Shown in pieces: positions 44,255 through 53,182 of a DNA stretch of 64,000 nucleotides. A program made the position numbers and the translations under genes. Positions within the stretch are counted from its first letter, which is position 1. Each line of letters opens with the position of its first letter. This DNA is from Streptomyces sp. TP-A0356 (GTDB lineage: Bacteria > Actinomycetota > Actinomycetes > Streptomycetales > Streptomycetaceae), in NCBI RefSeq assembly GCF_001417775.1, contig NZ_BBZJ01000016.1, forward strand, positions 62,001-126,000. Direction: 5' to 3'. Under the pieces are notes generated by a model. That model saw only the letters and a list, made by a program, of their open reading frames with translations. It was not told the DNA's origin and made no database searches.

Positions 44255-44678
44255 AGCGGTTCGCGTCGGCCCTGCTGATGTCTGCCAGGACCGAGTGCGG
44301 GTCGTCGGTCGCGGCGATGTCGCACAGGCTGACGATGCCGACCGGTCGGCCGCCCGTCTCGACGACGGGGAGCCTGCGCACGGCGTACCGGCGCATCAGT
44401 TCGGCCGCGCGATCCGTGGTGTCGTCGGGCGTCAGCGTCACCACGGGTGGACGGGTGCACACCGAGCCCGCGGTCGTCGTGTGCGGGTCGCGGTCCTGGG
44501 CGATCGTCCGGACCACGATGTCGCGGTCGGTGAGCACGCCGAACAGGTCGGAGTCGTACGCCACCAGCACATCGCCCACGTCCTGCTCGCGCATCAGATG
44601 GGCCACCCGGGCCACGGAGGTCATCGGTTCGACGGCGACCGCGCCACGGGACATCACGTCACGTATCTGCCTGCTCAT
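44253..44678 (-). CDS. CBS domain protein
   Basis: A 141-residue protein made of two CBS motifs: VRDVMSRG-type start (IRDVMSRGAVAVEPMTSVAR), GVLTDRDIVVR closing the first, and LMRRYAVRRLPVVETGGRPVGI in the second (described by its ends). Paired CBS domains bind adenine nucleotides and act as energy sensors. It overlaps the end of the PPOX gene by 20 nt and has GGAGG before ATG 44678. It is the last gene of the 47908-44253 operon. Confidence 0.88.
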   Translation of the reverse strand: MSRQIRDVMSRGAVAVEPMTSVARVAHLMREQDVGDVLVAYDSDLFGVLTDRDIVVRTIAQDRDPHTTTAGSVCTRPPVVTLTPDDTTDRAAELMRRYAVRRLPVVETGGRPVGIVSLCDIAATDDPHSVLADISRADANR

Positions 44679-45189
44679 GGGAACCTCCCGGATCGTCGTG
44701 TCGTCGGGGCACCGCCCGCTCCTCCTGCCCGGCCCTCTCGGGCTCTGCGGCGGAGCGCCAGCCGCTCCACTGGCGCACGGTGACGACGATCACCGCTCCC
44801 TCCGGCGGGTTGTCCCGGTACTGGGGGTACTTCCGCCTCAGCAGGGCGATGGCGGCCTCGTAATCGATGCGGTCCTGGTCCGCCGACGCGTCGGGCGGGA
44901 TGGTCCGGGCGCCTCCGTCCGCCCGTGCCCACCACAGCCGGTCCCAGTCCTCGTCGTAGGAGTCCACCAGCAGACACACGGCCGGATGGACGGCGATGTT
45001 GTGGAGCCGCTTCAGCCGCTGGGAGCTCTTCGGCTTCCAGTCGACGGCCATGACGATCCTGTCGTCGTCGTGGTGGGCGAACACGACCGGTACGAGGTGG
45101 GGGCGTCCGCCGGGATCCACCGTGCCCAGTCGCGCGACCCTGGCCCCGGTGAACCGTCGCCGTGCCTCCTCCTCTTCCATCCGCGGCAC
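44659..45189 (-). CDS. PPOX-class (TIGR03668-type) F420/flavin-dependent oxidoreductase
   Basis: A 176-residue split-barrel protein: RFTGARVARLGTVDPGGRPH then LVPVVFAHHDDDRIVMAVDW and KPKSSQRLKRLHNIAVHPAV. That is the order seen in the TIGR03668 family of pyridoxamine-phosphate-oxidase-like proteins, many of which use F420. A long C-terminal part (RWSGWRSAA-type VRQWSGWRSAAEP) closes the barrel. GTG 45189 is favoured by AGGAGGA 6 nt upstream over ATG 45180. It lies between the Nramp and CBS genes, 56 bp from Nramp. Confidence 0.8.
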   Translation of the reverse strand: MPRMEEEEARRRFTGARVARLGTVDPGGRPHLVPVVFAHHDDDRIVMAVDWKPKSSQRLKRLHNIAVHPAVCLLVDSYDEDWDRLWWARADGGARTIPPDASADQDRIDYEAAIALLRRKYPQYRDNPPEGAVIVVTVRQWSGWRSAAEPERAGQEERAVPRRHDDPGGSHEQADT

Positions 45190-45245
45190 TGGCGTTCCTC
45201 CTCCCTGGGGATACGGGCGTTTCCCGGCGCTGGCGGGTACCCAGG

Positions 45246-46535
45246 TCAGCCGAGGCCCAACCACCCCAGCACCGTCTGTACCAGCAGCACGGTCGACATG
45301 GTCGCGACCCCGACGACCACCACCGTGGCGGCGATCCGCTGGCGCGGGGTGTTGGCCGCCGGGCCGAGCAGGGAGCGGCGGTTGGTCAGAACCAGCAGAT
45401 AGACCAGCACCACGGGACTGATGAGCCCTTGCAGGACCTGGGTGCCGATCAGGAGCTGGATGACGTTCACCGGAGTCAGTGCGACGATCGCACCGAGTGC
45501 GATCTGCGCGGTGAACAGACCGAGGAACAGGGGCGCGTCCCGGAAGCTGCGGGAGACCGAGCGTTCCACCCCCACGGCCTCGCCGACGGCGTAGCCGGCC
45601 GACAGCGGGACCACGGCCCCGGCCAGGGCGGAGGCGCCCATGAGGCCGACGGCGAACAGCAGCTCCGCGCTCTGCCCGGCGACCGGTTCCAGGGCCTTGG
45701 CGGCCTGGGCGGCCGAGGTGAGCGGGCCGGTGCCGCCGATCGCGGCGGCGGTGGCCACGATGATGGTGAGGCTGATGACGCACGCGAAGACCGCGCCCAG
45801 CACCGCGTCGGCCCGGATCAGCGGGAAGTCCTGCGGCTTGGCGCCCCGGTCGACGACGCCCGCGGCCGCGTAGAACTGCATGTACGGGCTGACGGTGGTG
45901 CCGATCAGCGCCACGGCCAGCAGGATGAAGTCCTTGTTCGGTTCGAGGTGCGGCACCACGAGGTGGTGGCCGACGGCGCCCCAGTCGGGGTGACCGAGGA
46001 CCATGGCGATCGGGTAGGCGAAGAACGCCAGCGACATCAGCAGGAAGACGCGTTCGGCCCAGCGGTAGGAGCCGAACACCACCAGCGCCCACAGCAGCAC
46101 GGCGCTCGGCGGGATGACGGCCCACTTCGGCACGCCGACGAGTTCGAAGGCGGCACCGATCCCGGCGAACTCGCTGACCACGAGCCCGGTATTGGCCAGC
46201 AGAAGGCAGAACACGGCCAGTGCGGTCAGACGGAGGCTGAACTGCTCGCGGATCAGGGCACCCAGACCCTTGCCGGTGTAGGCGCCCAGCCGGACGGCCA
46301 TCTCCTGCACCATCACCAGGGCGATGGTCACCAGGACCATGAAGAACAGCGTCCCGTAGGTGTACTGCGCCCCGGCCGAGGCGTAGGTGGCGATCCCGGC
46401 CGCGTCGTTGCCGGCGTTGGCGGCCACCAGGCCGGGCCCCGCGATGGCGGCGACCACGGCCACACGGCGCCACCCGGTGCGCCGCGCCACGCTGGGTGCG
46501 GCGGGTGCCGTCGCGGTGTCGAGGTCGGGAGTCAC
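45246..46535 (-). CDS. Nramp-family divalent metal transporter, noncanonical metal site
   Basis: A 429-residue membrane protein with about 11 hydrophobic segments and the Nramp fold. In TM1 the usual DPGN metal-binding motif is replaced by N40-A-G-N43 (LVAANAGNDAAG). In TM6 the usual M-P-H is S-P-Y (IGTTVSPYMQFY). Loss of the Asp and Met ligands argues against ordinary Mn/Fe selectivity. Related Nramp branches transport Mg2+ or other hard ions. GTG 46535 overlaps the stop of a MgtE-N/CBS gene (GTGA), so the soluble protein probably regulates it. The Mg2+ role is inferred from motif and context. Confidence 0.82.
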   Translation of the reverse strand: MTPDLDTATAPAAPSVARRTGWRRVAVVAAIAGPGLVAANAGNDAAGIATYASAGAQYTYGTLFFMVLVTIALVMVQEMAVRLGAYTGKGLGALIREQFSLRLTALAVFCLLLANTGLVVSEFAGIGAAFELVGVPKWAVIPPSAVLLWALVVFGSYRWAERVFLLMSLAFFAYPIAMVLGHPDWGAVGHHLVVPHLEPNKDFILLAVALIGTTVSPYMQFYAAAGVVDRGAKPQDFPLIRADAVLGAVFACVISLTIIVATAAAIGGTGPLTSAAQAAKALEPVAGQSAELLFAVGLMGASALAGAVVPLSAGYAVGEAVGVERSVSRSFRDAPLFLGLFTAQIALGAIVALTPVNVIQLLIGTQVLQGLISPVVLVYLLVLTNRRSLLGPAANTPRQRIAATVVVVGVATMSTVLLVQTVLGWLGLG

Positions 46536-47908
46536 TGCAGGAACCTCCGGAAGTGCAGGCGCCCGCGCTCGGGCAGCAGGGCGTCGAGGATGTCGTCGGC
46601 CAGGATGCGCCCCACCGGGTGCTCGCCGTCGTCGACCACGAGGACGGAGGAGGCGCGGGCCGCCACCAGCTCCTCGGCGGCGTCGGCCAGGGGCGTGTCG
46701 GGACGTACGGTGACGGGTGGACCGAACTGGGCGCACCAGGTGGCCAGGTCCCCGACCTTGGTGGTGTCCTCGGCCACGGCCAGGTCGAACAGCGCGATGT
46801 CGCAGATCAGCCGGCCGTCCTCGGCCACCACGGCGACCGCGTCGATCTCCGTGCGGTGCACGCCCTCCGCCGCCAGCTGGGCCCGCACCTCGGCGACCGT
46901 CTGGTCCGGGCGGGCGGTGACCAGCCTGGTGGTCATGGCGCCGCCCGCGGTGTCCTCCCGGTGGGTGAGGAGCGTGCGCAGTTCGGCAGCCTCCTCGGCC
47001 GGCATCCGGGACAGCAGCGCCTCGCGTTCGTCGGCGGTGAGGTCGCGCAGCGCGTCGGCGGCCTCGTCCGGCTCCATCTCGTCCACCAGCCGGGCGGCGT
47101 GCTCGGGGCGGGCCTCGCGCAGCAGGTTCTCCAACTCGGCCGGTTCCATCTCCTCCAGGGCGTCGGCGGCCTGCTCGGGGTCCAGCCACCCCAGCAGCTG
47201 CTGCCGCTCGCTGCGGCCCAGGTCCTCGAGGATGTCGGCGAGATCGGCCGGGCGCAGCCGCTGCAGCGCGGCCCGGGAGGCGCGCAGCCGTACCTCCGGC
47301 GGGCCCTCGGTGGCCTGTTCTCCGAAGGGCGCGACGGACTGCCAGTCCAGCACCCGCTCCGGGGTGGGCCGGGCCTGCCAGCGCCGGGGGCCGAGCCGCC
47401 GGAGCAGGGTGGGCAGCGAGACGTCGACCCCGACGAGGACCACCCGGTCCACGAGCGGGGCCAGATAGAGGTCGGCGGCCCGGGTGACCTGGACCCCGTC
47501 GACGTCGACGAGCTGGTGGTCCAGCACGTCCTTGGCGAGCAGCGCCTCTCCCGGGCGGCGGGCGAAGTCCCGCAGGTCCACCCGGGCCGTGCGGAGCCGG
47601 ACGCGCCCGGCGCGGATCTGGTCGACGGACTCCGCGGCCAGGAAGGTCCGCCGGCGGCCGATGCGCAGGATCAGTCCGGTGACGGGGGGGTACGGCTCGG
47701 GCCCGTAGAGCCGGGCGACGACGTCGACGACGCGCCCGACCTCCTGGTCGGCCTGGTTGGTGACCGGGCCGCCGATCAGCCCGGCCAGCGAGACCAGCGA
47801 GGCGCGCACGGCCTTGGACGCGGTGGCCCGCCGCTCCAGGTGCACGCGGCGGTCACGCAGCCGGGCCGTGGTGGACATCAGCAACATCGAGGAGGACAGA
47901 GCGGACAC
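46532..47908 (-). CDS. Soluble MgtE-N/CBS protein with PRC-barrel-like domains
   Basis: A 458-residue cytoplasmic protein with no membrane helix. Residues about 25-200 contain two PRC-barrel-like modules (GGPVTNQADQEVGRVVDVVA and LLAKDVLDHQLVDVDGVQV). An MgtE N-domain follows with the repeated helices LRPADLADILEDLGRSERQQ and ALEEMEPAELENLLRE, then a pair of CBS domains with VTARPDQTVAEVRAQLAAEG and HPVGRILADDILDALLPE. In MgtE these parts sense Mg2+ and gate the pore. Here the pore is missing, and a separate Nramp protein is encoded next with a 4-nt overlap. GTG 47908 has AGGGGG upstream. Confidence 0.82.
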   Translation of the reverse strand: MSALSSSMLLMSTTARLRDRRVHLERRATASKAVRASLVSLAGLIGGPVTNQADQEVGRVVDVVARLYGPEPYPPVTGLILRIGRRRTFLAAESVDQIRAGRVRLRTARVDLRDFARRPGEALLAKDVLDHQLVDVDGVQVTRAADLYLAPLVDRVVLVGVDVSLPTLLRRLGPRRWQARPTPERVLDWQSVAPFGEQATEGPPEVRLRASRAALQRLRPADLADILEDLGRSERQQLLGWLDPEQAADALEEMEPAELENLLREARPEHAARLVDEMEPDEAADALRDLTADEREALLSRMPAEEAAELRTLLTHREDTAGGAMTTRLVTARPDQTVAEVRAQLAAEGVHRTEIDAVAVVAEDGRLICDIALFDLAVAEDTTKVGDLATWCAQFGPPVTVRPDTPLADAAEELVAARASSVLVVDDGEHPVGRILADDILDALLPERGRLHFRRFLQ

Positions 47909-48454
47909 AGGGAGCACCCCCTTGCCCCGGCTCGTGGACGGGGCGTCGGGCGGCCCATGGCGGCGCGCTCGTGTCCTGGGGGCACGCGTCGGGCCACGCA
48001 GGGCGCGACGGCGTGGCGACCGGACCGGGTTCCTGGGTCGGCCGGCCGGGTCAGGAGCGAACGGGCTGCCCCGGGCCGTGGAAGGACGGCGAGGACAACT
48101 GGGATGAGGGCCGACTATGGCCGGGACTACTGTCCATCTCGCCTCCTTCCGGTCGTGGCCGCGCACACGGTCGCGGCCGCACATGATCCGGAGCGTCGGT
48201 CGACGGGCGGGATCAGTGTGCGTGTCGGTGAAGACGCCTCACGGGCGCCTCACCGAGTGGGGTGTCTCATGAAATCGACCCAAGGATAGACCGCCCTCGG
48301 GCGCGCCTGGGGCGGGCTTGACGATCCATGGCCACCCATGACCAGCCCTTGACCCCGTCCGGGCCTGCCGTGACGGCCGGGATGTCGCGGTGCCCGGGCG
48401 CGGGGCACACTGGAAGGGCCCCGGCCTGCAGACCGACCAGGCAAGGAGGCCGTC
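47909..48454. other. 546-bp divergent region between the MgtE-N/Nramp operon and ppa
   Basis: It should contain the promoter of the metal-transport operon (minus) and of ppa (plus; GGAGG before GTG 48455). On the minus strand, 48220-48257 forms a hairpin-like GGTGAGGCGCCCGTGAGGCG element resembling the first conserved helix of M-box Mg2+ riboswitches. The rest of the M-box consensus is not clear. No gene is visible. Confidence 0.45.
48100..48257 (-). promoter_or_regulatory. Candidate structured leader of the MgtE-N/Nramp operon
   Basis: The minus strand here carries CGGTGA...TCACCG (outer stem at 48220-48257), GGTGAGGCGCC as in M-box RNAs, and further GC-rich stems. It is about 200-350 nt upstream of the first start codon. 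A Mg2+-sensing leader would fit the operon, but key M-box bases cannot be aligned by eye. Confidence 0.25.
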
Positions 48455-48937
48455 GTGGAATTCGACGTCATCGTGGAGATCCCGCAGGGATCCCGCAACA
48501 AGTACGAGATGGACCACGAGCTGCACCGCCTCCGTCTGGACCGGATGCTGTTCACCTCCACACAGTATCCGGCGGACTACGGCTACATCGACCACACGCT
48601 GGGCCGGGACGGCGACCCGCTCGACGCCCTGGTCCTGGTCGGCGAGCCGACCTTCCCCGGCTGTGTGATCGAGTGCCGCGCCGTCGGCATGTTCTGCATG
48701 AAGGACGAGAAGGGACCCGACGAGAAGATCCTCTGCGTCCCCGCGCACGACCCGCGCTATGCGATCCTGCAGGACATGGACGACGTCCCCACGTTCGACC
48801 GGCTGGAGATCACCCACTTCTTCGAGGTCTACAAGGATCTGGAACCGGGCAAGTCGGTCGAGGGTTCCCACTGGGAGGGACGTGACCAGGCGTACGCGGA
48901 GATCGACGCGTCGCGCAGGCGCCTCGCGGAAGGCTGA
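48455..48937 (+). CDS. ppa: Inorganic pyrophosphatase
   Basis: A 160-residue family I soluble pyrophosphatase. The catalytic acidic motif is GRDGDPLDALVLVGEP, preceded by STQYPADYGYIDHT and followed by MKDEKGPDEKILCVPAHDPR. It hydrolyses pyrophosphate with Mg2+ in the cytoplasm and drives biosynthesis. GTG 48455 has GGAGG 5-7 nt upstream. Length is normal for actinobacteria. A decayed MFS gene lies convergent to it. Confidence 0.95.
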   Translation: MEFDVIVEIPQGSRNKYEMDHELHRLRLDRMLFTSTQYPADYGYIDHTLGRDGDPLDALVLVGEPTFPGCVIECRAVGMFCMKDEKGPDEKILCVPAHDPRYAILQDMDDVPTFDRLEITHFFEVYKDLEPGKSVEGSHWEGRDQAYAEIDASRRRLAEG

Positions 48938-48949
48938 CGTTCACGCCCG

Positions 48950-49502
48950 TAGCGGTCGTAGGCCCATCCGGTGGCCGGCGCGGCCACCGCGTCGACCGCC
49001 ATGGCGACCGCGTACGGCAGCGGCACCCACGCCGTCCGCGCCAGATGCCCCTCGACGAGGTGGTAGGAGAGCAGGCCGAAGGTCGTGAACCCGGCGGTGG
49101 TGGCCGCGGTGAACGCCGCGTACGTCCAGAACGCCCTGGGCAGGGGGCCACCCGGCACCGGGGAGGCGGCCGAGGGCGGGGTGACCCCGCGCTCGTACGC
49201 CTCCGGATCGGGTACCCGGGCCCGCAGCCGCACCAGCAGTCCCAGCACCGCCGCGGCCGGCAGCGCGAGCACGCCCAGCGCGGGACCGTAGTCGCCGTCC
49301 GTCAGCGCGAGCACCCCGGCCACGGCCAACGGCCCGGCCAGCGCGCCGACTTGGTCCATCGCCTCATGGACGGCGAAGCCGCGCCCGCGCCCCGTGACCG
49401 CCGTGGCGTGCGACAGCAAGGTGTCCTTCACGGCGGGCCGGAGACGAGCCGCAGTCCCAGGGCGGCGGCCTCGGCGGCCTCGCCGGCACCGGTGACCACG
49501 CC
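48950..49502 (-). pseudogene. MFS transporter, decayed and internally deleted
   Basis: Minus-strand codons 49431-48950 read as the middle of an MFS transporter: DTLLSHATAVTGRGRGFAVH, EAMDQVGALAGPLAVAG, then AFWTYAAFTAATTAGFTTFG and PATGWAYDRYG. Upstream, 49502-49437 reads VVTGAGEAAEAAALGLRLVS, an earlier part of the same protein, in another frame and ending in TGA. Roughly 50-60 codons between them are missing, and so are the first helices and the C-terminal half. It cannot make a working transporter. Confidence 0.7.
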
Positions 49503-49562
49503 TTTGCAGGGTCGAAGGAACCGGCCGTCACACTTCTCCCGCCGGCAAGTCGGTGGTGCTGC

Positions 49563-49964
49563 TCAGCCGTTGGTGCCTTCGCGGTCGCGGGGCAGCACCG
49601 TGACCCGGTGGTAGTTGCAACCGGCGGCGAGTGCGGTCGCCGGCGGCGACCATGTCAGGTGCGCCTGGAGCGCCACGCTCACCAGACTCATCAACAGGTC
49701 GACGTCGGCCTCACAGTCGAGGCGCACGGTGACCCACAGTGAGCCGGGCACCACTCGGATGGCGGTCGACTCGGCGAGGACGTCGTCGGAGAAGCGCTCG
49801 ATGGCCCGACTGGTGAGGTACAGGTCCGCCTCGCAGCCGGAGTGGAAGTGGACGATCTCGCTTCGCGAGCAGCGGAGCGCCAGCCCCGTGCCGCAACTGG
49901 CCGGACCCGCCGTGAGATCGGGCCAGACCTGCAGTTGCTCCAGGGCGCGCTGGGCCAGAGTCAT
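49563..49964 (-). CDS. Luciferase-domain (DUF5519-like) small protein
   Basis: A 133-residue protein with LEQLQVWPDLTAGPASCGTG, then SEIVHFHSGCEADLYLTSRA, VVPGSLWVTVRLDCEADVDL and LMSLVSVALQAHLTW. This order matches the small luciferase-domain (DUF5519) family common in Streptomyces; its role is unknown and no light emission is implied. It has no membrane segment. It lies upstream of a decayed MFS gene and downstream of an APC permease on the same strand. Confidence 0.6.
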   Translation of the reverse strand: MTLAQRALEQLQVWPDLTAGPASCGTGLALRCSRSEIVHFHSGCEADLYLTSRAIERFSDDVLAESTAIRVVPGSLWVTVRLDCEADVDLLMSLVSVALQAHLTWSPPATALAAGCNYHRVTVLPRDREGTNG

Positions 49965-50046
49965 GCACCCATCGTCGTGGCCTCACCCCACCGACACCAG
50001 AGGTTGAGGGATCCGTAACCGGGACGTGAGGTTGGCCCGCCGCCGT

Positions 50047-51864
50047 TCACACACTCAGCCGGTACGGCAGCATGCACACCACCACGTCGGTGCGGGCGCG
50101 CAGGACGGTGGCCAGCAGCAGGCCGCGCTGGTTCTGCAGGATCTCGTAGCGCCGGTGGCGGGGTTCGACCTCGGGGATGAGGACGGCGATCTGCCGGCCG
50201 TCCCGGGCCGCTCGTTGCACATAGTCGACGACGGGCTGGACCAGGGAGCGGTGCGGGCTGTCGATGACGTCGAGGCGTACGCCCGGGTTCCAGCGTTCCC
50301 ACGTCTCCCGCAGGGCGCGGGCCCCGCCCGGGTCGGCGTGGACGGCCACCGCCACCACCTCGTCGCCCAGGGCGAGGGCGGCGCTCAGGGCGTGCTGGGC
50401 GAGCCTGCTGACCTCGCCCAGCGGGACGATCACCAGGCTTGCGGGCGCCGGGGCCGGCCGTCCCGGGATCCTCCCCAGCTCCAGTTCCTGCCCCACCCGT
50501 GTGTAGTAGCGCTCGATGCGGTCGAACAGCAGCATCATCAGCGGGATGGCGATCACCACGACCCAGGCGCCCTGCACGAACTTCGTGGTGAGGAGGATGA
50601 CCCCGGCCAGGGTGGTGAGCAGCGCCCCGATTCCGTTGATCAGCGCCCGGTGCGCCCATCCCGGCGGTCGCTGGGTCGCCCAGTGCCGTACGAGGCCCGA
50701 CTGGCTGAGCGTGAAGCCGATGAACACGCCGATCGCGAAGAGCGGGATCAGGCGGTGCGTGTTCGCGTCGACCGCGCACAGCAGTGTCCCGGCCGCCAGG
50801 GCCAGTGTGAGCACGCCGTAGCGGTACACCGGCCGTTCGGCGCGCAGCCCGAACAGATGGGGCAGACGGTGGTCGCGGGCGAGCAGGCTCATGAGCACCG
50901 GCAGTCCCCCGAAGCTGGTGTTCGCGGCGAGGAGCAGGATCAGGGTGACGATGAGGTTGGTGCCGTAGTAGGCCCATCCGGTGCCGTAGGCGCCGGCCGT
51001 GAGCTGGGCCAGGACCGTGACGCCCGCGCGCGGGGCGACATGGTCGCGGCGGATGAGCACGGCCAGGCCGATGAGCATGAGGCCGAGGAGCGCGCCGAGC
51101 ATCAGTTCGGTGCGCTGGGCGCGTTGGACGCGGGGCGTGCGGAAGGTGGGCACGGCGTTGGCGATGGCCTCCACACCCGTCAGGGCCGAGCATCCGGACG
51201 AGAACGCCTTGAGCATCAGCAGGAGACCCAGGGTCTCGTGCGCGTGGATGGGCAGCGCGGTGCCCACGACGGCCGCCGGGTGCGAGCGGACGAGGCCGAG
51301 GACGATGACGCCGACGATCGACCCGATGAACAGCACGGTCGGCAACATCAGCACCCGGGCGCTCTCGGTGACACCCCGCAGGTTCACGGCCGTCAGCAGC
51401 GCAAGACCGACCAGGCAGACCACGAGCTTGCCGTGGACGAGCACGGGGAAGGCGGACGCGAGGGCGTCGGCGCCCGCGGAGAGGCTGACGGCGACCGTGA
51501 GCACGTAGTCGACGACCAGGCTGGCCGCGGCGAGCAGGGCGGCCGTCCGGCCCAGGTCCTTCTTCGCCACGGCGTAGGCGCCTCCGCCGTCCGGGTGTAC
51601 GGCGATCACCTGGGCGTACGACACCACCAGCGCCGCGAGCAGGAAGGTGATCGCCAGGGTGATGGGCAGGGTGGCGGTCAGCGCGCCCGTCCCGGCGGCC
51701 ACCAGGGCCAGCACGATCGCCTCGGGACCGTATGCCACCGAGCTGAGCGCGTCCAGCGACAGCGCGGCCAGGCCCTCCAGGCTCGTGAGGTGGTCCCTCT
51801 CGCCCTCGCCCGGGCGCAGCGGAACTCGGGGGCGCAGCTCACGACGTGCCAGGCCATACGCCAT
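50047..51864 (-). CDS. APC family permease with C-terminal soluble domain
   Basis: A 605-residue APC-superfamily transporter. About 12 hydrophobic segments run from residue 30 to 460, opening ALSSVAYGPEAIVLALVAAG and including VHPDGGGAYAVAKKDLG, the usual GG-x-Y substrate motif. A cytoplasmic C-terminal domain of about 140 residues follows (SLVIVPLGEVSRLAQHALSA), UspA-like in pattern. The substrate is probably an amino acid or K+-like ion in this subgroup. ATG 51864 has GAGG 6 nt upstream. Confidence 0.82.
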   Translation of the reverse strand: MAYGLARRELRPRVPLRPGEGERDHLTSLEGLAALSLDALSSVAYGPEAIVLALVAAGTGALTATLPITLAITFLLAALVVSYAQVIAVHPDGGGAYAVAKKDLGRTAALLAAASLVVDYVLTVAVSLSAGADALASAFPVLVHGKLVVCLVGLALLTAVNLRGVTESARVLMLPTVLFIGSIVGVIVLGLVRSHPAAVVGTALPIHAHETLGLLLMLKAFSSGCSALTGVEAIANAVPTFRTPRVQRAQRTELMLGALLGLMLIGLAVLIRRDHVAPRAGVTVLAQLTAGAYGTGWAYYGTNLIVTLILLLAANTSFGGLPVLMSLLARDHRLPHLFGLRAERPVYRYGVLTLALAAGTLLCAVDANTHRLIPLFAIGVFIGFTLSQSGLVRHWATQRPPGWAHRALINGIGALLTTLAGVILLTTKFVQGAWVVVIAIPLMMLLFDRIERYYTRVGQELELGRIPGRPAPAPASLVIVPLGEVSRLAQHALSAALALGDEVVAVAVHADPGGARALRETWERWNPGVRLDVIDSPHRSLVQPVVDYVQRAARDGRQIAVLIPEVEPRHRRYEILQNQRGLLLATVLRARTDVVVCMLPYRLSV

Positions 51865-52365
51865 GGGCACCTCACACGGCCGGTGGGACAAGTCGGCAAC
51901 AGTTTCCGCCGCCCCGGGCGTGGGCGCGCGCCGTGCGTACGGGTCCGGGGCCGGCGGAGTGGGGCCGTGGCACACCTCCGGGCGGGGAGCGGGCCACCAC
52001 CGCCCGGGGGTGGCTTCGGGGCCGCGCGGGCCAGGGACCCACGTCACGGCTGCGATGTCGTCCAGCGACTCGCGGCGTACCAGCAGGCGGCCGTGCCCGG
52101 CGGCCACGGCGGCCACCGGCGGGCGTGAACGGCCGCGTACGGAAGCGCACACGGTGCACCACGGTTCCGACCGCGTCCGGCCGGGTCCGAGCGGTCATTG
52201 CGCGTTCTTCCCGCCGAATCCGGCGACCTTGACGCCGCCTTGGCGCGTGTGTGATGCGGGTGACCGCGCGGGCTCGCTGTGACCGCGTCAAGAACGGCCA
52301 CGGACCCGTCAGAGTCGCGTCAAGGCACGCTGCGCAGGGCTCCGCCGCTGGCTACCGTCGGCCGT

Positions 52366-52923
52366 ATGGAAGGCCGCGACGCCACGCGACACGAGGTCGC
52401 GGGCGCAGACGCACGAGGGCCGGGGCGGGTGGTCCACGACCGCCGCTGGGCCGGAGAGATGCACAGCTCGATCCGCTGCGCGGTCGCGCTGCTCGCCCTG
52501 CTGCTGCTCATCGACTGGGGCTCCGGCGCCGCGACACCGTGGCGGGCCGTCCTGTGGTGTGCGCTGTCGGTCCTGCTCTTCCTCGTGCTGTGTCCGCGCC
52601 GGATCTGCGCGGGTGAGGGCTGGCTGGCCTCGCGCGGGCTACTGTGCACGCGGCGGGTCCGCACCGACCTGCTGGTGTCGGTGCGTTGCACGGACGGCGT
52701 CTGCCAACGGCTCGTCCTGCGGGACGCCCACGGCGGACGGGTCGAGCTCGACCCGCAGGTCCTGGTGAACAACCCCGAGCTGTGGCACCGCCTGGACGAG
52801 GACGCGCAGAAGTCCGCGGCCCTCGGCAGCCTGCTGTGCGGGGTGATCGCGCTCGGCCGCGTCCAGGAGCGGATCGACCGCGAGACAGCGCGGACCGTGT
52901 TCAGGGTGTCCGGTCTGGAGTAG
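52366..52923 (+). CDS. Two-helix membrane protein, unknown function
   Basis: A 185-residue protein. Two close hydrophobic segments (about 37-50, AVALLALLLLIDWG, and 61-77, VLWCALSVLLFLVLCP) are followed by a beta-rich domain (GWLASRGLLCTRRVRTDLLV, VLRDAHGGRVELDPQVL) that resembles bacterial PH-like domains. A helix ends it. I do not know a function. ATG 52366 has TACCGT ending 7 nt upstream and no ribosome binding site. It lies between two divergently placed APC permeases. Confidence 0.7.
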   Translation: MEGRDATRHEVAGADARGPGRVVHDRRWAGEMHSSIRCAVALLALLLLIDWGSGAATPWRAVLWCALSVLLFLVLCPRRICAGEGWLASRGLLCTRRVRTDLLVSVRCTDGVCQRLVLRDAHGGRVELDPQVLVNNPELWHRLDEDAQKSAALGSLLCGVIALGRVQERIDRETARTVFRVSGLE

Positions 52924-52947
52924 CGGTACGCCGCGTCGCCGGTGTCG

Positions 52948-53172
52948 GACCTCGCGTCCAGGGCCCGCCGTGTCCAGCGCCGCCCTCGCCTGGTCGGCCG
53001 GCGTCACCGCGACCTGCCGGGCCCCGAGCGGCGGTACTGGGCCTGGGCCGGGACTCGGCATGAAGCGGCCCAGATAGCGCCCCTTGCCGTACGCGCGCAG
53101 TTCGACCTCGCCCTCCGGCCAGCCGCTCGCCTCGACGTTCCATCCGAAAGGCCCTGGTGGTTCCGCTACGAG
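52948..53172 (-). pseudogene. C-terminal remnant of a sensor-type (DUF4118-like) protein
   Basis: About 75 minus-strand codons read PPGPFGWNVEASGWPEGEVE, then LRAYGKGRYLGRFMPSPGPG and ARQVAVTPADQARAALDTAG. This resembles the last part of Streptomyces sensor-domain proteins. No start codon or upstream domain remains, and the plus strand has no alternative gene. It sits against a partial copy of the 26448 hairpin element. Confidence 0.45.
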
Positions 53173-53182
53173 GACCTTCCGG

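Noticed and set aside
48829..49431. Intact MFS transporter gene
   Set aside because: It lacks N-terminal helices and the C-terminal half, and an earlier part is in another frame; called a pseudogene.
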